Positions 1 to 15,100 of a DNA stretch of 62,000 nt are shown here, in pieces. The stretch is taken from contig JBBHKE010001242.1 of assembly GCA_037447655.1 (NCBI GenBank), positions 1 to 62,000 on the forward strand, in the 5' to 3' direction. The stretch comes from Zygnema cylindricum. Taxonomy: Eukaryota; Streptophyta; Zygnematophyceae; Zygnematales; Zygnemataceae. The translations under genes and the position numbers were made by a program. The notes below the pieces were generated by a model, which made no database searches, had not been told where the DNA came from, and was given only the letters and a program-made list of their open reading frames with translations. The stretch's first letter is position 1, and the number at the start of each line of letters is the position of its first letter.

Positions 1-70
1 GGGGGGGGGGGGAAGGGGGGGGGGGGGGGGAGGGGGGAGAGGGAGAAGGGGGAGGGGGAGGGAGGGGGGG
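1..70. repeat. G-rich purine tract in intron 6
   Basis: Nearly pure G with scattered A and no pyrimidines for 70 bases. It lies in the intron after exon 6, so the transcript is almost all C and U here. Confidence 0.8.
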
Positions 71-83
71 GGAGCAAAAGCAC

Positions 84-122
84 CTCTTTGATAATCCCAC
101 ACTTGCTGAAAACCTCCACTAA
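84..122 (-). CDS. Exon 6 of TAT-SF1-like gene (RRM1 continued)
   Basis: 39 nt between CAG (125-123) and a GAG/GTGCTT donor, encoding LVEVFSKCGIIKE. This is the expected RRM1 helix 1 and strand 2 directly after exon 5, in frame. The next exon is left of the window. Confidence 0.85.
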
Positions 123-3100
123 CTGCCAAAATACCATTTAAATAAATAAAAAAAAGAGAGAGAGACAGGAGGGGAGACAGGGGAGGGCGGGGGAAAGGAA
201 AATTTTCAATAATAATAATAAAAAAAAACAGAAAAAAAAATTACAATAGACTTAACAAGAACCTTGAAATGTCGCCATTATTTGATTTTTCATTTATTTT
301 GTTTTTAATCAAGAAATAATATATCTCGTTAATAGTCAAAAAGAAACAAAAACATAGAAACCAAAAAGTAAACCCCGACTCTCCCTCTCCCCCCTCCCTT
401 CCCCCCAAAAAAAATCCGAGAAATTGAAAAAATCACAAAACTTGCAACTTCCCAAAACTCTAAAAAATCCAAAATTTAGACTTCCAAAAAAATCCAAATT
501 TCTTAAAAAGTTCAAAAAATTCAAGAATTCCAAAAAGTCGAAAAGATCAAAAAAATAAAATAAAAAAACAAAAAAATCCAAGAACTCCGATAGTTTCAGA
601 AGTTTCAAAATCTCAAAATTCTCAAAATTCTTAAAATTTCCAAAATTTCTAAAATTCCTATCCCAAATTCCCAAAAAAATTTAACTTCCAAAAATTCCAA
701 TAACTCCTCAAATTTCCAAAACTCCCAAATTTCCCAAAATTACAAATTTCCCAAAATTCCCAAAATTTCCAAAATTACAAATTTTCAAAAATTCCTAAAA
801 AAAAAATCAAAACCTCTAAAATCCCAAAAAGTCCCAAAAAATTCCAAGAAATCCAAAAAAAAGTTCTCGAAACCCTGCAAATTATTTATTTATTTATTTA
901 AACTTTTGGGCTCCGATTCTTCTCACCTCTTCTACTGTGGTATCTCCGGGAAGTCCTGTCACGTAGACGTTTGTATTCACTTTTAGCTCCACCCACCCCT
1001 CTGGTTGGGGAGGGTCCTAAAAAAAAAGAAAAAAGGAGGGTGAGAGGGAGAGAGTGGGGGGTGGGAGAGAAGGAGAGAGAGAGAGAAGGGGAGGATATTT
1101 AGGCTTTTATTTGTAACCACTTTCAGCTCCAACCACCCCTCTGGTTTGGAAGGGTTTTAAAAAAACAAAAAAAGGAGGGAGAGGGAGAGAGAGAGGGGGG
1201 GGGAGAGAGGGAGAGAGAGAGAGGGGGGGAAACATTTTAGGGTATTTTTTGCAACCACTTTCAGCTCCACCTGCCCCTCTGGTTTGGGAGGGTCCTCCGA
1301 AAGAGGAAATGGGCAGGGGAGAAAGGGAGAGAAAGATGAGAGTTAGGGAGGGGAGGGGGAGAGAAAGAGAAGGAAAGAGAGAGCGTAAAACCCCAATTAA
1401 AAATATCTTAAGCAGTAAATTAAACAAAAAATACGTTAAAAATCCATGGGAAAATGGCTTTACTATATGTGCATATATAAAAATACATTTACAATACATT
1501 ATAATATATTATAATATGTGTCTATTGGAGAAGGAAAAGGAGGGAGGGAGAGAGGGAGAGGGAGTGGGAGAGGAAGAAGATAGTTGATACGGTGTGCTAC
1601 AAATTTATTTTCGATCTTTTTAAATTGTATTTATTTCATTTTGAGCCCATTTCTTTCTTACAATTACAGAACTTTTCCCAAAAAATAAATAAATATCAAA
1701 AACAGTTTCCCAAAAAAAAAATACAAAAAACAAAAAGAAGTTTCCTGAATAAAAAAACCCAGAAATAAAACAGTCTTACAAAAAAAATCGTAAGAAAAAA
1801 AATTTCCAAAAAGAGTAATGTCTCCCTCTAAATCCTTACCTTCTTCTCTCCCTCTTGAACCTCCTCCTTCTCTCCCTCCTCTCCTTTCCCTATTCCTTTC
1901 CTCTTCTTCCCTTTTCCTTTCGTCTCCTCCTCTCCCGTATTCAAATCTCTCCCTTTTTTTGTTTTCTCTATCTCTCCCCACTGTTTTTTATTTACCCCCA
2001 TAGCTTTTGCCTCCTTTTCATCCATAAAATCATCTCCTTCTCCTCCTCCTCCCTCCTCCATCTCCTCCCTCCTCAACTCTAAAATTCTCCTCTCCCTCGT
2101 CTCTTTCTCGAGAGCCTCTAAAGCTTCCGGAGGAACCACTACCTCCTCCCCATCAAAAGTCATTATTTCCGGTTCATAAAGGGGTAAATCCGGAGGAACT
2201 TTAACATCTTCTCCCTGCAAGAAAAAAAAAGAGAACGAGAAGAGAAAAAAGAAAAGAAGAGAGAAAAGAAAAAGAGAAAACAAAGAGAGATAAGAAAAGA
2301 AGAGAGAAAGAAAAGAAGAGAAAAAAGAAAAGAAGAGAAGAAAGAACAGAAGAGAAAAAAGAAAAGAAGAGAGGGAAGAAAAGAATAGAAAGAAAGGAAG
2401 AGATAAAAGAAAAAATGAGAGAAAAGAAAAAATGAGATAAAAGAGAAAAGAGAAAAAAGAAAAAATGAGAGAAAAGATAAAAAGAGAAAAAAAGAGAAAA
2501 AAGAAAAAAAAGAAAAACGGGAAAGGATGTTTAAAAGCCCTGAAAGAAAGAAAATTTAGAATGTCGTTTTCGAACACATCGCAATTAGGACAGCTGTACT
2601 TTTTGTCTTTTCTGTAGTAGTTTTTGTCAGTATCCGTAAATCAGAGTTACAAAATCATTTTTTTTTGTTTTTTTGTTTTTTTTGTTTTTTATTTTTTTTG
2701 TCCTTTCGTTATTTGTTATCAGTTCGTTTGTCATCATTATCATTTTTACTGGTCGATAGAATTCGAGAATAGCATCGCACCGAACGGGAGAGAGAGACAG
2801 GGGGGGAGAAAGAGAGGAGGGGGGGAGAAAGAGAGGAGGAGAGGGGAAGAGGGGGGGAGAGAGAGGGGCAGACAGGGAGGGAGGGGGAGGGGAAGGGGGA
2901 GGTGGAGGGGAGGAAGAGGGGGAGGGGGAGGGAGACAGGGAGGGAGAGGGAGAAGGAGAGGGAGAGAAGAGGGAGAGGGAGAGGGAGAGAAGAGGGAGAG
3001 GGAGAGGGAGAGGAGAGGGAGAGGGAGAGGGAGGGGGGGATGGGAGAGGGGAGGGAGACAGAAGGGGAGAGGGAGAGAGAGGTAGACGGAGAGGGGGGGG

Positions 3101-5236
3101 GGGGGGGGGGGGGGGGGGGAGGGGAGAAGGAGGGGGAGGGGAGGGGGGGGGGGAGAGGGGGGGGGGGGGGGAGGGGAAGGGAAGAAGAGAGAGAGGGAGA
3201 GGGAGAGGGAGGAGGAGAGGGAGAGGGAGGGAGAGAGCGAGAGGAAAGGGCACAAGACGAATAAGAGCTTACCCATTTTATTTTTCATCCAACGTGTACA
3301 AATTCATCCCCTTTTCACTTTTTTTTTTTGGTAATTTGCACATCAGACTTGATTTTGTTAGATAAACTGGTTACAATGAAATTAAGGTAATCATTTACGT
3401 TTTACAGACAAAATTTATGTTATTTACATAACCAAAAAAAAAGTAAAAACTAACACTTTATAAACAATAATTTTGTGCTTTACAGACTGATAATTTACTA
3501 TTTACGGAAAACTTATTCACGGCTTACGTAAACTTATTCACGATCTACTATTTAGTTTTACAAAAACTATTGACAGTTTCCAAACAAATTATTCAAATTT
3601 TACAGACATTAATCATTAAATAGTCATGTTTTACTGAAAATTTTATGTTATACCCACAATGTATTTTTTTTTTTTCAAAGGTTTTGTTTTTTAAGAATTT
3701 ACCTGAGGAACCCAAGCTCTCAACTGACTATTCCATGCATACAAAGTTCCGTCATCGTCTAAAAATTGCTCTCCCTCCTGAGGTTGACCGGCTCCCTCTC
3801 CCTCTCCCTCTCCTTCTCCCCCTCCTGCATTAACATTTTCGGGTAATCCTTCTCCAACACCATCATTTTCTCTCTCTCCATCTCCCTCTACGCCGTCATC
3901 TCCCTCTCCCTCTCCCTCTCTCTCATCCTCACTCTCTCCTTCCTCTTCGACAATATCCCCTTGTCCCCCAACACTCAGAGAAATTCCTCCTCCTACCCCT
4001 CCTTTTAGAGCACCTTTTTTTCCTCTCCTCCCTCTCTTTTCCATTTTTAAAGCTTGTGCTTCCTCCTCTGCCTTTCTTAACTCCTCGGCGAATCGTCTCA
4101 TTTCTTCATCTTCCTCTCCTTCGCCTCCCCCCTCTCCTCCTTTTCCTCCTTTTCCAGTCTTTCCTTCACTACCGACTTTCATCTTTCCAGTTAAAATTTT
4201 CTTTCCATTCGATTGACTTTTAGGATTTTCTTCTTTGACTTTTCCTTGAGACAATAAATGTTCAGATTCTTTATGAAAGAAATCGATTGTCTCTCCTCCG
4301 TTTTTTTCCGTTCCTTCTCCGTAAACCTCTCCTCCTCCGTTTTCAGTGGACTGAATGGGAACATAGAGACTGGGAATCGACAAAAGTGGTTTCCAATCTG
4401 GTTGTCCTTCGGCCCAAAAAAAGGTTTCTTTTGTTACATAACTTCCGGCATACAATTCTGCAACGAAAATGGGATAAAAAATATTGTAGAATTATTGAAA
4501 CGTTTTCCAAATGTTATATGGAATTCAAAGACAGGTTGAATAAGTTTCCGAATATACCGTTCATATACGATAGTTAAACATGTTAAAAATTGGAATAAAA
4601 TTTGAAATCTGTTTGAAAAGGAAAATAAACTTTAATGTTGACAAGACATTGTTTAGCAAAAATGTAGCCTTTTTTATATATTCTTATATTATATTTGTTT
4701 TGTTTAGGAAACATTGTTCAGCAAAAAGGTTCAAAAACAATATCTGATGTCAAAAAAGAAATAGACCACAACATTTAATATTGATGAGAAATGAAATCTT
4801 GTTGCAAGAACGGTTCTAACATTTGATAATGTTAAGAAATAGAGATTTCAAAAGTGTTATTGTTAATTTTACATACATTACAATAACAGTAACTTACACC
4901 AAATTGCTTACAAATTTTACATACATTACAATTACAAACACTACCAAATTGCACTGTATCTTATCCTTAAAGTACACCTTACATCGCCATTAGTGGATAA
5001 GAAAAAGTTATTTGATTGCCCAAAAAATGTGTAACCCAGTAGCAATGGCAGCGTACTGTCTTTAATACTTTTGACATATTTTGTATTGTGTATTGCTCTA
5101 CTATTTGAAAGGCAAAATCAAATATTGTTGATATAGACACAATACGAGGATCATATCATATTGCAACATTTATCAAAAATGTGATACCATGTACAACATT
5201 ATGTATGTATGCATATACATAATATATTATTTTATT

Positions 5237-5268
<32 letters not shown>

Positions 5269-5305
5269 TTTTTTTATATATATATATATTTTATATATAT
5301 ATATA

Positions 5306-5346
<41 letters not shown>

Positions 5347-6475
5347 AATATATATATATATATATATATAAAAAAATATAAATATTAATTCGATACATTT
5401 TAACTTTCTCTGAATTAGGGTTCCTCCAAGTCTTAGTCCGTAACATTCAGATTTTCTAGAGTTCTCAAGATTTTTTATTTTTGGGTTTTATTCGAATGGA
5501 GCATAATTCATTATTGGTTATTTTTCCAAGGTTTTTATGATAAACATACCACGTTTGCAATTATTTGAGTAAGTACATTGTAAGTAAAATGCAACATAGG
5601 GGACAAAAAAAATGGTAAATCAAAGTATTTATTATTTATTGTTTCAAAAAAAAAAATACCAAAATTAACTCGGAAAATTTTAATTTTAATTAGATATGGA
5701 GGCCCTCTCCTCACTCTCCCCCCTCTTCCCGCCCCCTTCCACCCTCTACCCTCTTCCCTCATCACCCCTCCCTAACCTCTCCTCCCTTCCCTCCCTCTAA
5801 TGAAGAGTTCATAAATTATATTAAAAAACTATTAAGTTACATAAAGAATTTAGAAGTTAACGTTCATGAATTATATGAAAAGTTCCAAGTTTTACAAAAA
5901 AAATTATAACGCAAAATGAAAGTTAAAAAAAATAATTAAAAATGTATTATGAAAAGTTTCAAGTTGCATAAAAGTTTGGGTTCCACTATAATTTTAAGTT
6001 TCGTCAAAAGTTTGAAAACCGAAACAAATTAGAAAAAAAGACAAACCTTGAATATTCGCATGTGTGAAGGGGCCCTGCGTTTGGTTGTCGTAATCCAAAT
6101 AGTACCACGCTTCATTCGCTGACTCAGCGAAAGCCAGACCAAAATCATCATCTGTACGGACATAAGGACGCGAATTAGGGTTTCAGAAATAAACAAAACT
6201 GAAGGAAGGAACTGGAGGAGCCAAATTTATAAGATTTAAAAAAAAAAAAAAAAAACTTGCAGTACAGGTTTTTAGTTTTACTTCAGGAAGTACAAGGGAG
6301 GAAGAAAAAAAAAAAAAAAAGATAAAAAAAAACCAATTCTATTAAAAAGTTTTGGGGGAAGAATTAGAGGAGGAAAAACGAAAAGATAAAAATGAATGAA
6401 TGAATGCATTAAAAACGTACCTTTCTCTTTGGACGAATCAGAGACGACCACGTCAGGTTGAGAGGACTCCGCCAT
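84..6475 (-). CDS. TAT-SF1/CUS2-like splicing factor (plant ELF9 type), six exons, 3' end beyond window
   Basis: Joining 6475-6421, 6151-6047, 4457-3703, 2214-1840, 1016-927 and 122-84 gives 473 codons with GT-AG junctions and matching phases throughout. Seen: a GYF-like domain at residues 34-80 (W34-Y-Y, G45-P-F, W76), a Lys/Glu-rich acidic linker at about 95-285, a short DDDGT-YAW...WVPQ motif ending at 305, a charged region, then the family signature WVELKVNTNVYVTGLP (RNP2 of RRM1) and EVFSKCGIIKE. Known of the family: TAT-SF1/CUS2 proteins bind SF3b1 and U2 snRNP during spliceosome assembly; plant members include ELF9. Inferred: a nuclear U2-associated factor. The rest of RRM1, any second RRM and the tail lie left of base 1. 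ATG 6475 is chosen because a GTG four codons upstream is not a eukaryotic start; a CAG at 6484-6482 could be the acceptor of a 5'UTR intron. Confidence 0.9.
400..880. repeat. Phased A-tract array in intron 5
   Basis: About 480 bp of degenerate short units of the CCAAAATTT/CCCAAAAAT kind, with A-runs recurring roughly every 10-11 bases. Apparent Asn/Phe-rich open frames here come from the repeat. The rest of intron 5 (123-400) is A-rich with no gene. Confidence 0.6.
927..1016 (-). CDS. Exon 5 of TAT-SF1-like gene (start of RRM1)
   Basis: 90 nt, phase 0. The acceptor AG at 1018-1017 follows a T-rich tract, and the donor is GAG/GTGAGA. It encodes the family hallmark PEGWVELKVNTNVYVTGLPG, the best single piece of evidence for the gene's identity. 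Two decayed partial copies lie upstream in intron 4. Confidence 0.92.
1011..1300 (-). repeat. Three partial copies of the exon 5 start, about 140 bp apart
   Basis: The segment coding PEGW-VELKV recurs at about 1011, 1151 and 1289 (spacings 140 and 138), each followed on the minus strand by a T-rich stretch. The copy at 1016-927 is the functional exon. The middle copy has lost its acceptor AG. The outer copy keeps AG/GACCCTCCC but lacks the rest of the exon and its donor. G/A tracts fill the spaces, so the unit looks like a tandem duplication of exon edge plus purine tract. Confidence 0.75.
1840..2214 (-). CDS. Exon 4 of TAT-SF1-like gene
   Basis: 375 nt between TTGCAG (2217-2215) and an AAG/GTAAGG donor, phase 0 at both ends. 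It encodes the PEIMTFDGEEVVVPPE segment, matching the conserved stretch that follows the WVPQ motif in plant homologues, then a charged low-complexity run ending EGEKK. Confidence 0.8.
2219..2528. repeat. A-rich purine tract (GAAAA/GAGAAA) in intron 3
   Basis: About 310 bases of AAAAGAAGAGAAA-type sequence with very few pyrimidines, directly upstream of the exon 4 acceptor in transcript sense. It makes an unusually long U/C-rich tract before that 3' splice site. Confidence 0.8.
2784..3250. repeat. G/A-rich polypurine tract in intron 3
   Basis: About 465 bases of GGGAGA-type sequence with long G runs (up to about 28 G's near 3090-3120) and only scattered C or T. Open frames rich in Pro, Ser and Leu on one strand and Gly, Arg and Glu on the other are by-products. 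In the transcript it reads as C/U. Confidence 0.85.
3703..4457 (-). CDS. Exon 3 of TAT-SF1-like gene (end of GYF domain, acidic linker)
   Basis: 755 nt from a CAG acceptor at 4460-4458 to a CAG/GTAAAT donor. It opens with ELYAGSYVTKETFFWAEG and PDWKPL, finishing the GYF fold. A long Glu/Gly/Lys-rich linker follows, with repeated EGEG runs and one likely helical segment (EEMRRFAEELRKAEEEAQAL). It ends in the DDDGT-YAW...WVPQ motif that family members carry before RRM1. The Glu-Gly runs come from a GGAGAG-type simple repeat in the coding strand, so the linker length is probably polymorphic. Confidence 0.9.
5244..5375. repeat. TA microsatellite cluster in intron 2
   Basis: Several (TA)n runs separated by short T-runs and one GAGAGAG. 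Intron 2 (4458-6046) is otherwise AT-rich; I recognise nothing else in it. Confidence 0.85.
6047..6151 (-). CDS. Exon 2 of TAT-SF1-like gene (first half of GYF domain)
   Basis: 105 nt between CAG and a GTTTGT donor. It completes an Asp codon split with exon 1 and encodes AWYYLDYDNQTQGPFT, the core of a GYF-type domain that binds proline-rich partners. It is too short to be noticed as an open frame on its own; phase and domain continuity with exon 3 support it. Confidence 0.85.
6421..6475 (-). CDS. Exon 1 of TAT-SF1-like gene
   Basis: Starts MAESSQPDVVV and ends after 55 nt in AAAG followed by a GTACGT donor (phase 1). The ATG has G at +4. The N-terminus is short, acidic and Ser-rich, with no targeting peptide. 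Confidence 0.8.
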
Positions 6476-7250
6476 GGATTCCTGCACGTGTCAAAATAAG
6501 GTTTCGGAATTGTTATGGGAAGATTAATTTCTAGGGTTTTGAATGTAGGTTTGAAGTTAGAATCCCTTTCTTCATTCTTGCGAAGGATGCAAAAGTCAAT
6601 GTTGCGTTATCACTAATAAAGAGTAATTACACATACGCTTACTATTGTAATTAACTAATTACACATACGCTTCCTATTGTAATTAACTAATTACACGTAA
6701 CAAAAACTGGATATGACGCGCGAAAGGAGGGGAAAAACGAACGGCAAAAGTCAAAAGTGATTCGCAAATTGTGCCGCCGAAGATCGTTTTACTTCCAAAG
6801 CTTGGTGCTGCTCCGTGCACTCCTCTACCTGTGGTATTGAAGATTTGAAGCAGCTCCAGGTGTGCTTAGCAGCGAAACCTTTTTTCGTTTGAAACCTTCA
6901 TGGTTCTTGTAGTTAACACCGGGCTTGTATGACACGACTTTCAGTAAAGTTATGTCATGAGGTTGCAACACTTAGGGTATCTGCCCGTGTAAACAGAGCC
7001 TAGCGATCACACTTTGTTTTATGGTGAAGATTGTCCGTACTAGTTTTTCGGGTGTTCCAACGTCCCAAAACAAAAGTCGCCACTTAAAGTCGTGACATTT
7101 GCTGATTCGTGGGCCTAATTTCGTGACGATTTAATACTAAAGACGTCAATTCTTTTGTGACGTTGTAGACGTTTAGTTTTTTTGTGACATTGTGACATCA
7201 TGCTGCTTTGCGACACTATCGACGTCACAAAATCTGTAATTTTATGCCAT
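6476..7250 (-). promoter_or_regulatory. Upstream region of the TAT-SF1-like gene
   Basis: No coding sequence recognised. A 32-bp unit containing ATACGCTT and ATTGTAATTAACT is repeated just over twice at 6625-6695. Several TGACG/CGTCA words occur at 7085-7230. A CACGTG G-box sits at 6490-6485. I cannot place a TATA box or transcription start. Confidence 0.35.
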
Positions 7251-11151
<3,901 letters not shown>

Positions 11152-12184
11152 TGCAATTTTGTGTCCTCCATTGGACTACAGAATTCAGGAAACCTCTAGA
11201 TAGTTTTTAACTAACCCACTTCAAGCCACAACCACCCTGTCCAAGAAGGCAAATTGACAATCTGACTACACCCCTTTGACTGCAAACGTGTGCAGTCTGG
11301 ACCCCTCTAAGTCCGTAGCAAAAAGAATCACTGAAAACGGCCAACCAGCCGATAAGTTATGAGCCGGCAAAAATGCCAATTTTATACAAAGCTCCTTTAA
11401 AGAGAGGTGACTACCTATCAAATTTTCCTAAGTCCTAAACCCCTCTGAAAACCCCTATCTACTGAAGTACGAACCAATCATATGACTCTAAAGTACAAAA
11501 AGGTACTACGGCCGATGTCTTTTTCTGTACGGCCTGTGTACGACAAGGCCACCGAGTGGACGCGTGTCACCCTTCCACTCGTCTGTATGTTCCCCATAAT
11601 TCCTGCGACCAAATGTTACCCTTCCACGTGGCGCTAGGTCATGCCACGTGCATAAACGTCAAATTGACCATTCCGCGATCTCGGCAGTGATGTATGCCGT
11701 CAGATTAAATCCGACATTAAATGTCGGTCGTCGAAACAAATGTCTGAGTCATTTGTTTAGTGCGAAATGACGTCCGCACTAAAACTTTAATTGCTTCTAT
11801 GTTTCTTTATGTACATTTCAGTTAATCGGTTACAAGACCAGGTACAAGTTTAAATACATTTCATACCCTATGTATTTTAACGAACTTCTACGACAAACTA
11901 GATAGAGCTAACGGCTACGCCGTACTTTACCGGTCGGAGGTTGGAGTCTTGCGAGACTCAACCTTTTGTTGAGAGTGACATAATTACTCTTTAGTCCTGT
12001 GTGTTGAACTAAGGCAGCCATGGCTCAACCACCCTCTCTATCGTTCAGTGACTACAACAAGTATGGTGGCTAGAGAGAGGAGGTGGAGGCAGGCTGTCCG
12101 CCTTTTCTTTTAGCCCTTTCTTTTCCTTTTTATATTTATACATTTAGACCTACAACATACTCTAGGAATCAAGTAATTTCAACA
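11152..12184 (-). repeat. 3' LTR of copia A
   Basis: Bounded by TG and CA and by the TAATA duplication. A purine tract, AGAAAATAAGGAGAG in element sense, lies just inside. It contains the U3 hairpin (12032-12080), a decayed tRNA-like antisense block (about 11905-11975), ACGT-type boxes and the copied first 20 nt of gag. Confidence 0.9.
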
Positions 12185-15100
12185 CTCTCCTTATTTTCTA
12201 GTCTAATTTTAACTTCAGTTTTAGTCAACATTTTTGTCGACAATATTTTAATTTGGGAGAGGGCACGGGTTTTGTTCATCATATCAACCACCATTTTCTC
12301 ATCAGATCTATATACAAGATTCACAATCTTATTCTCAACTTTTTCCCTCACAAAACTCAATCTTATGTCCATATGCTTAGCCTTGAAATGATGTTTTGGA
12401 TTAGCTGCAATTGCAATGGCATCTTGATTATCGCAAAACACTTCATGTACTCCCTCCTTCATATACCCCAGTTCTCGCAAAGAGGACTTGACCCACATCA
12501 ACTCTTTCAAAGCAAAACAAAAGGCCATGTACTCAGCCTCCATAGTGGACTGAGCAACCACCTTTTGTTGCTTGCTGCTCGAACAACAAGCACCTTCCCC
12601 CACATACAACACATACCTAAAAGTGCATCTTCACATAAGTGTAGCCCCATAACTAACATCACTCCAAGTAGTGATATCAATGTGCTTTCCTCCCAAATGC
12701 AACCATAACTCTTTGGTTCTTACCAGATATCTCATGACTCTTTAGGCTGCCTCCCGATTTCTCGTCGTAGGATCATTAAGACTTCTACTGAGGACTCTTA
12801 CTGCTTCCGCTATGTCTGGCCTTTTACAATTTATAAAGTAGATCAAACTTCCTACGGCCTGTCTATAAGGAATATACTTCATAAACTCTCTCTCCTCTGG
12901 ACTCATCTGATCATCTAAGATCACCACTCCCCCTTCTACACTCCCACCACTTACTTTTTTCAAGTCCATGAGAGTAGTACAACTCTTTATCTGAATCCCC
13001 AAAGTATATCTTGCCTCCCCTAAATCCTTCATATCAAAATTTGTTTCTAAGGTCTTTCTTTAACTTATTGATTTTTTCCAAAGCATTACTCAACACAAGC
13101 CGATCATCCACATAAAATGCAATAAAAATGACACCATTCTCATCTTCAAACATATAGATAGAATGGTCAGAGCTGATCTGGATATATCCCAGACCGGTGA
13201 GAAATTCATCTAGTTTCTTATTCCACTGTCGAGGAGCTTGCTTCAGTCCATACAAGGACTTAATGAGCATGCACACTTTGCTCTCTTCTCCTTCCTCCAG
13301 AAATCCTTTTGGTTGCCTCATGAAAATTTCTTCCTCTAACTCACCATTAAGAAAGGCAGTCTTAATATCTATCTGGTGTATTTCCATGTCTTTCGCTGCT
13401 GTTAGACTGAGGAGAGTCCTTACTGATAGGAACCGAACAACTGGAGCAAAAGTCTCCTTATAGTTAGTCCCCTCCTTTAGAGTGAACCCCTTTGCTACCA
13501 ATCGAGCGTTATAACTCTCAATAGTATTTTCTAAGTTCAGTTTTAGCTTAAACACCCATTTACAACCAATCACTTTTCTATCCGGAGGTCAGTCTGCTAG
13601 TTCCGAAGTAATTGCCTCCATGATAGAGGCCATCTCATCATTTATGGTTCTAATCCATCTGTCTCTCTGGACTGTTGACTGCCTCCGAGTATGACTGAGG
13701 CTCATCTGGGTGAGATAGCTTAGTTACCTTATACGCGGCCTATTTTTCTTGAATCCTTTTGTTGCTCCTTTTCCCTTTCTCAAACTCCGAAGCTGGGATT
13801 GAGGGAAGTCTTTGATTTCTCCTCAATATCTCATCAGCTCCCCTATCTATGGAAGTCGGTTTCGGTTCCTCCTCTTGTGTCTCCTTGAAATCCATACAAA
13901 TATGTGAGGTTTCTGGTGGATCTCCTGTGTCTTGGAGCTCCCCTAAATTTGTAATCCATGTTTCACTCATGTCTCTTTCGGGAAAGATGGAGTCCTCCTC
14001 ACCTTCGGACTCAAATGTAATTATTATCTTTTTGGTATATTTAAAGTGGTCAAATGACATGAAAACTTGGTGCTTGACCAAAATGATATCTCTCTTTGCT
14101 AAGTCATAGACTCTATACCCCTTGACATCCTCATCATATCCTACAAAGTATCCAGGTATTCCCTTAGCATCTAGTTTCCAGTTTTTCCTATTCGTGTCAA
14201 GACTGTAAATTTTGCTACCGAATACTTTAAGGTGAGATATTTGGTTTCCTTCCAACCCATCTCTCGAAAGGTGTCATTCCCTTTACAGCTGAGGTAAGGA
14301 CTCTATTCTTAATGTAGTTGGCACAATTCATGGCTTCTGCTCAAAATCTCTTTCCTATTTTCTTGTCGGCTGACATACTGCATGCACTATCTCCTAGTGT
14401 TCGGTTCAATCTCTCAGCTACCCGATTTGGTTCCAGGTTATACGGTACAATTTTCTGGTGCTGCACTCCCTCATCTCTCAAATATTCCTCAAACTGATTA
14501 GAGATATATTCCCCCCCATTATCACTCCTTATCCTCTTAATGGGGGTTTCATGCAACTTCTCACTCCAGGCTTTATATTCTTTGAAGTAAGTTGATGCTT
14601 CAGACTTTGTTTTTAGAAAGTATACTCTAGAGTATCTAGACCAGTCATCGGTTATTGTCATCATAAATCTCTTTCCTCCAACCGAAGGTACTTTCGCAGG
14701 TCCGTAGATATGTGTGTGGACCAGATCTAGTACTTTCTCACCTCTATATGTGGCGGCTTTCTGAAAGGGAAGTTTGTGACCCCTACCTTAAGCACAGCCA
14801 CTACAATCAACCATCATTTCCTTATCCCCAAACTGAATGCCTTCTACTATCCTAAGCTTTTTCATTTCGCTGAACTTATAAAAATGCACATGCCCCAATC
14901 CCTTATGCAAAATCATCAACTTAGGAACATTATCATAGTAAGCATTCTTCTTTTCATTACTTAGGTTAAGCCTAAACATTCCTTGGCTACCCTTATCTGC
15001 CGTGAAGTAAACTTCATCCCTATACTTAGATGTAAAGACTCCCTTTGTAGTGAAGGTATCAAACTATTTGTCATCTTACACAGACGTAGAGACAAGATTT

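Noticed and set aside
336-674. 112-codon Asn/Phe-rich open frame on the minus strand
   Set aside because: It is the translation of a simple A/T repeat inside intron 5, between two well-supported exons.
2624-3288. Several long Pro/Ser/Leu- and Gly/Arg/Glu-rich frames
   Set aside because: Pure products of the G/A polypurine tract in intron 3. They lack stops only because of composition.
5189-5371. Tyr/Ile open frames over TA repeats, also at 9251-9515
   Set aside because: Microsatellite translation; no coding evidence.
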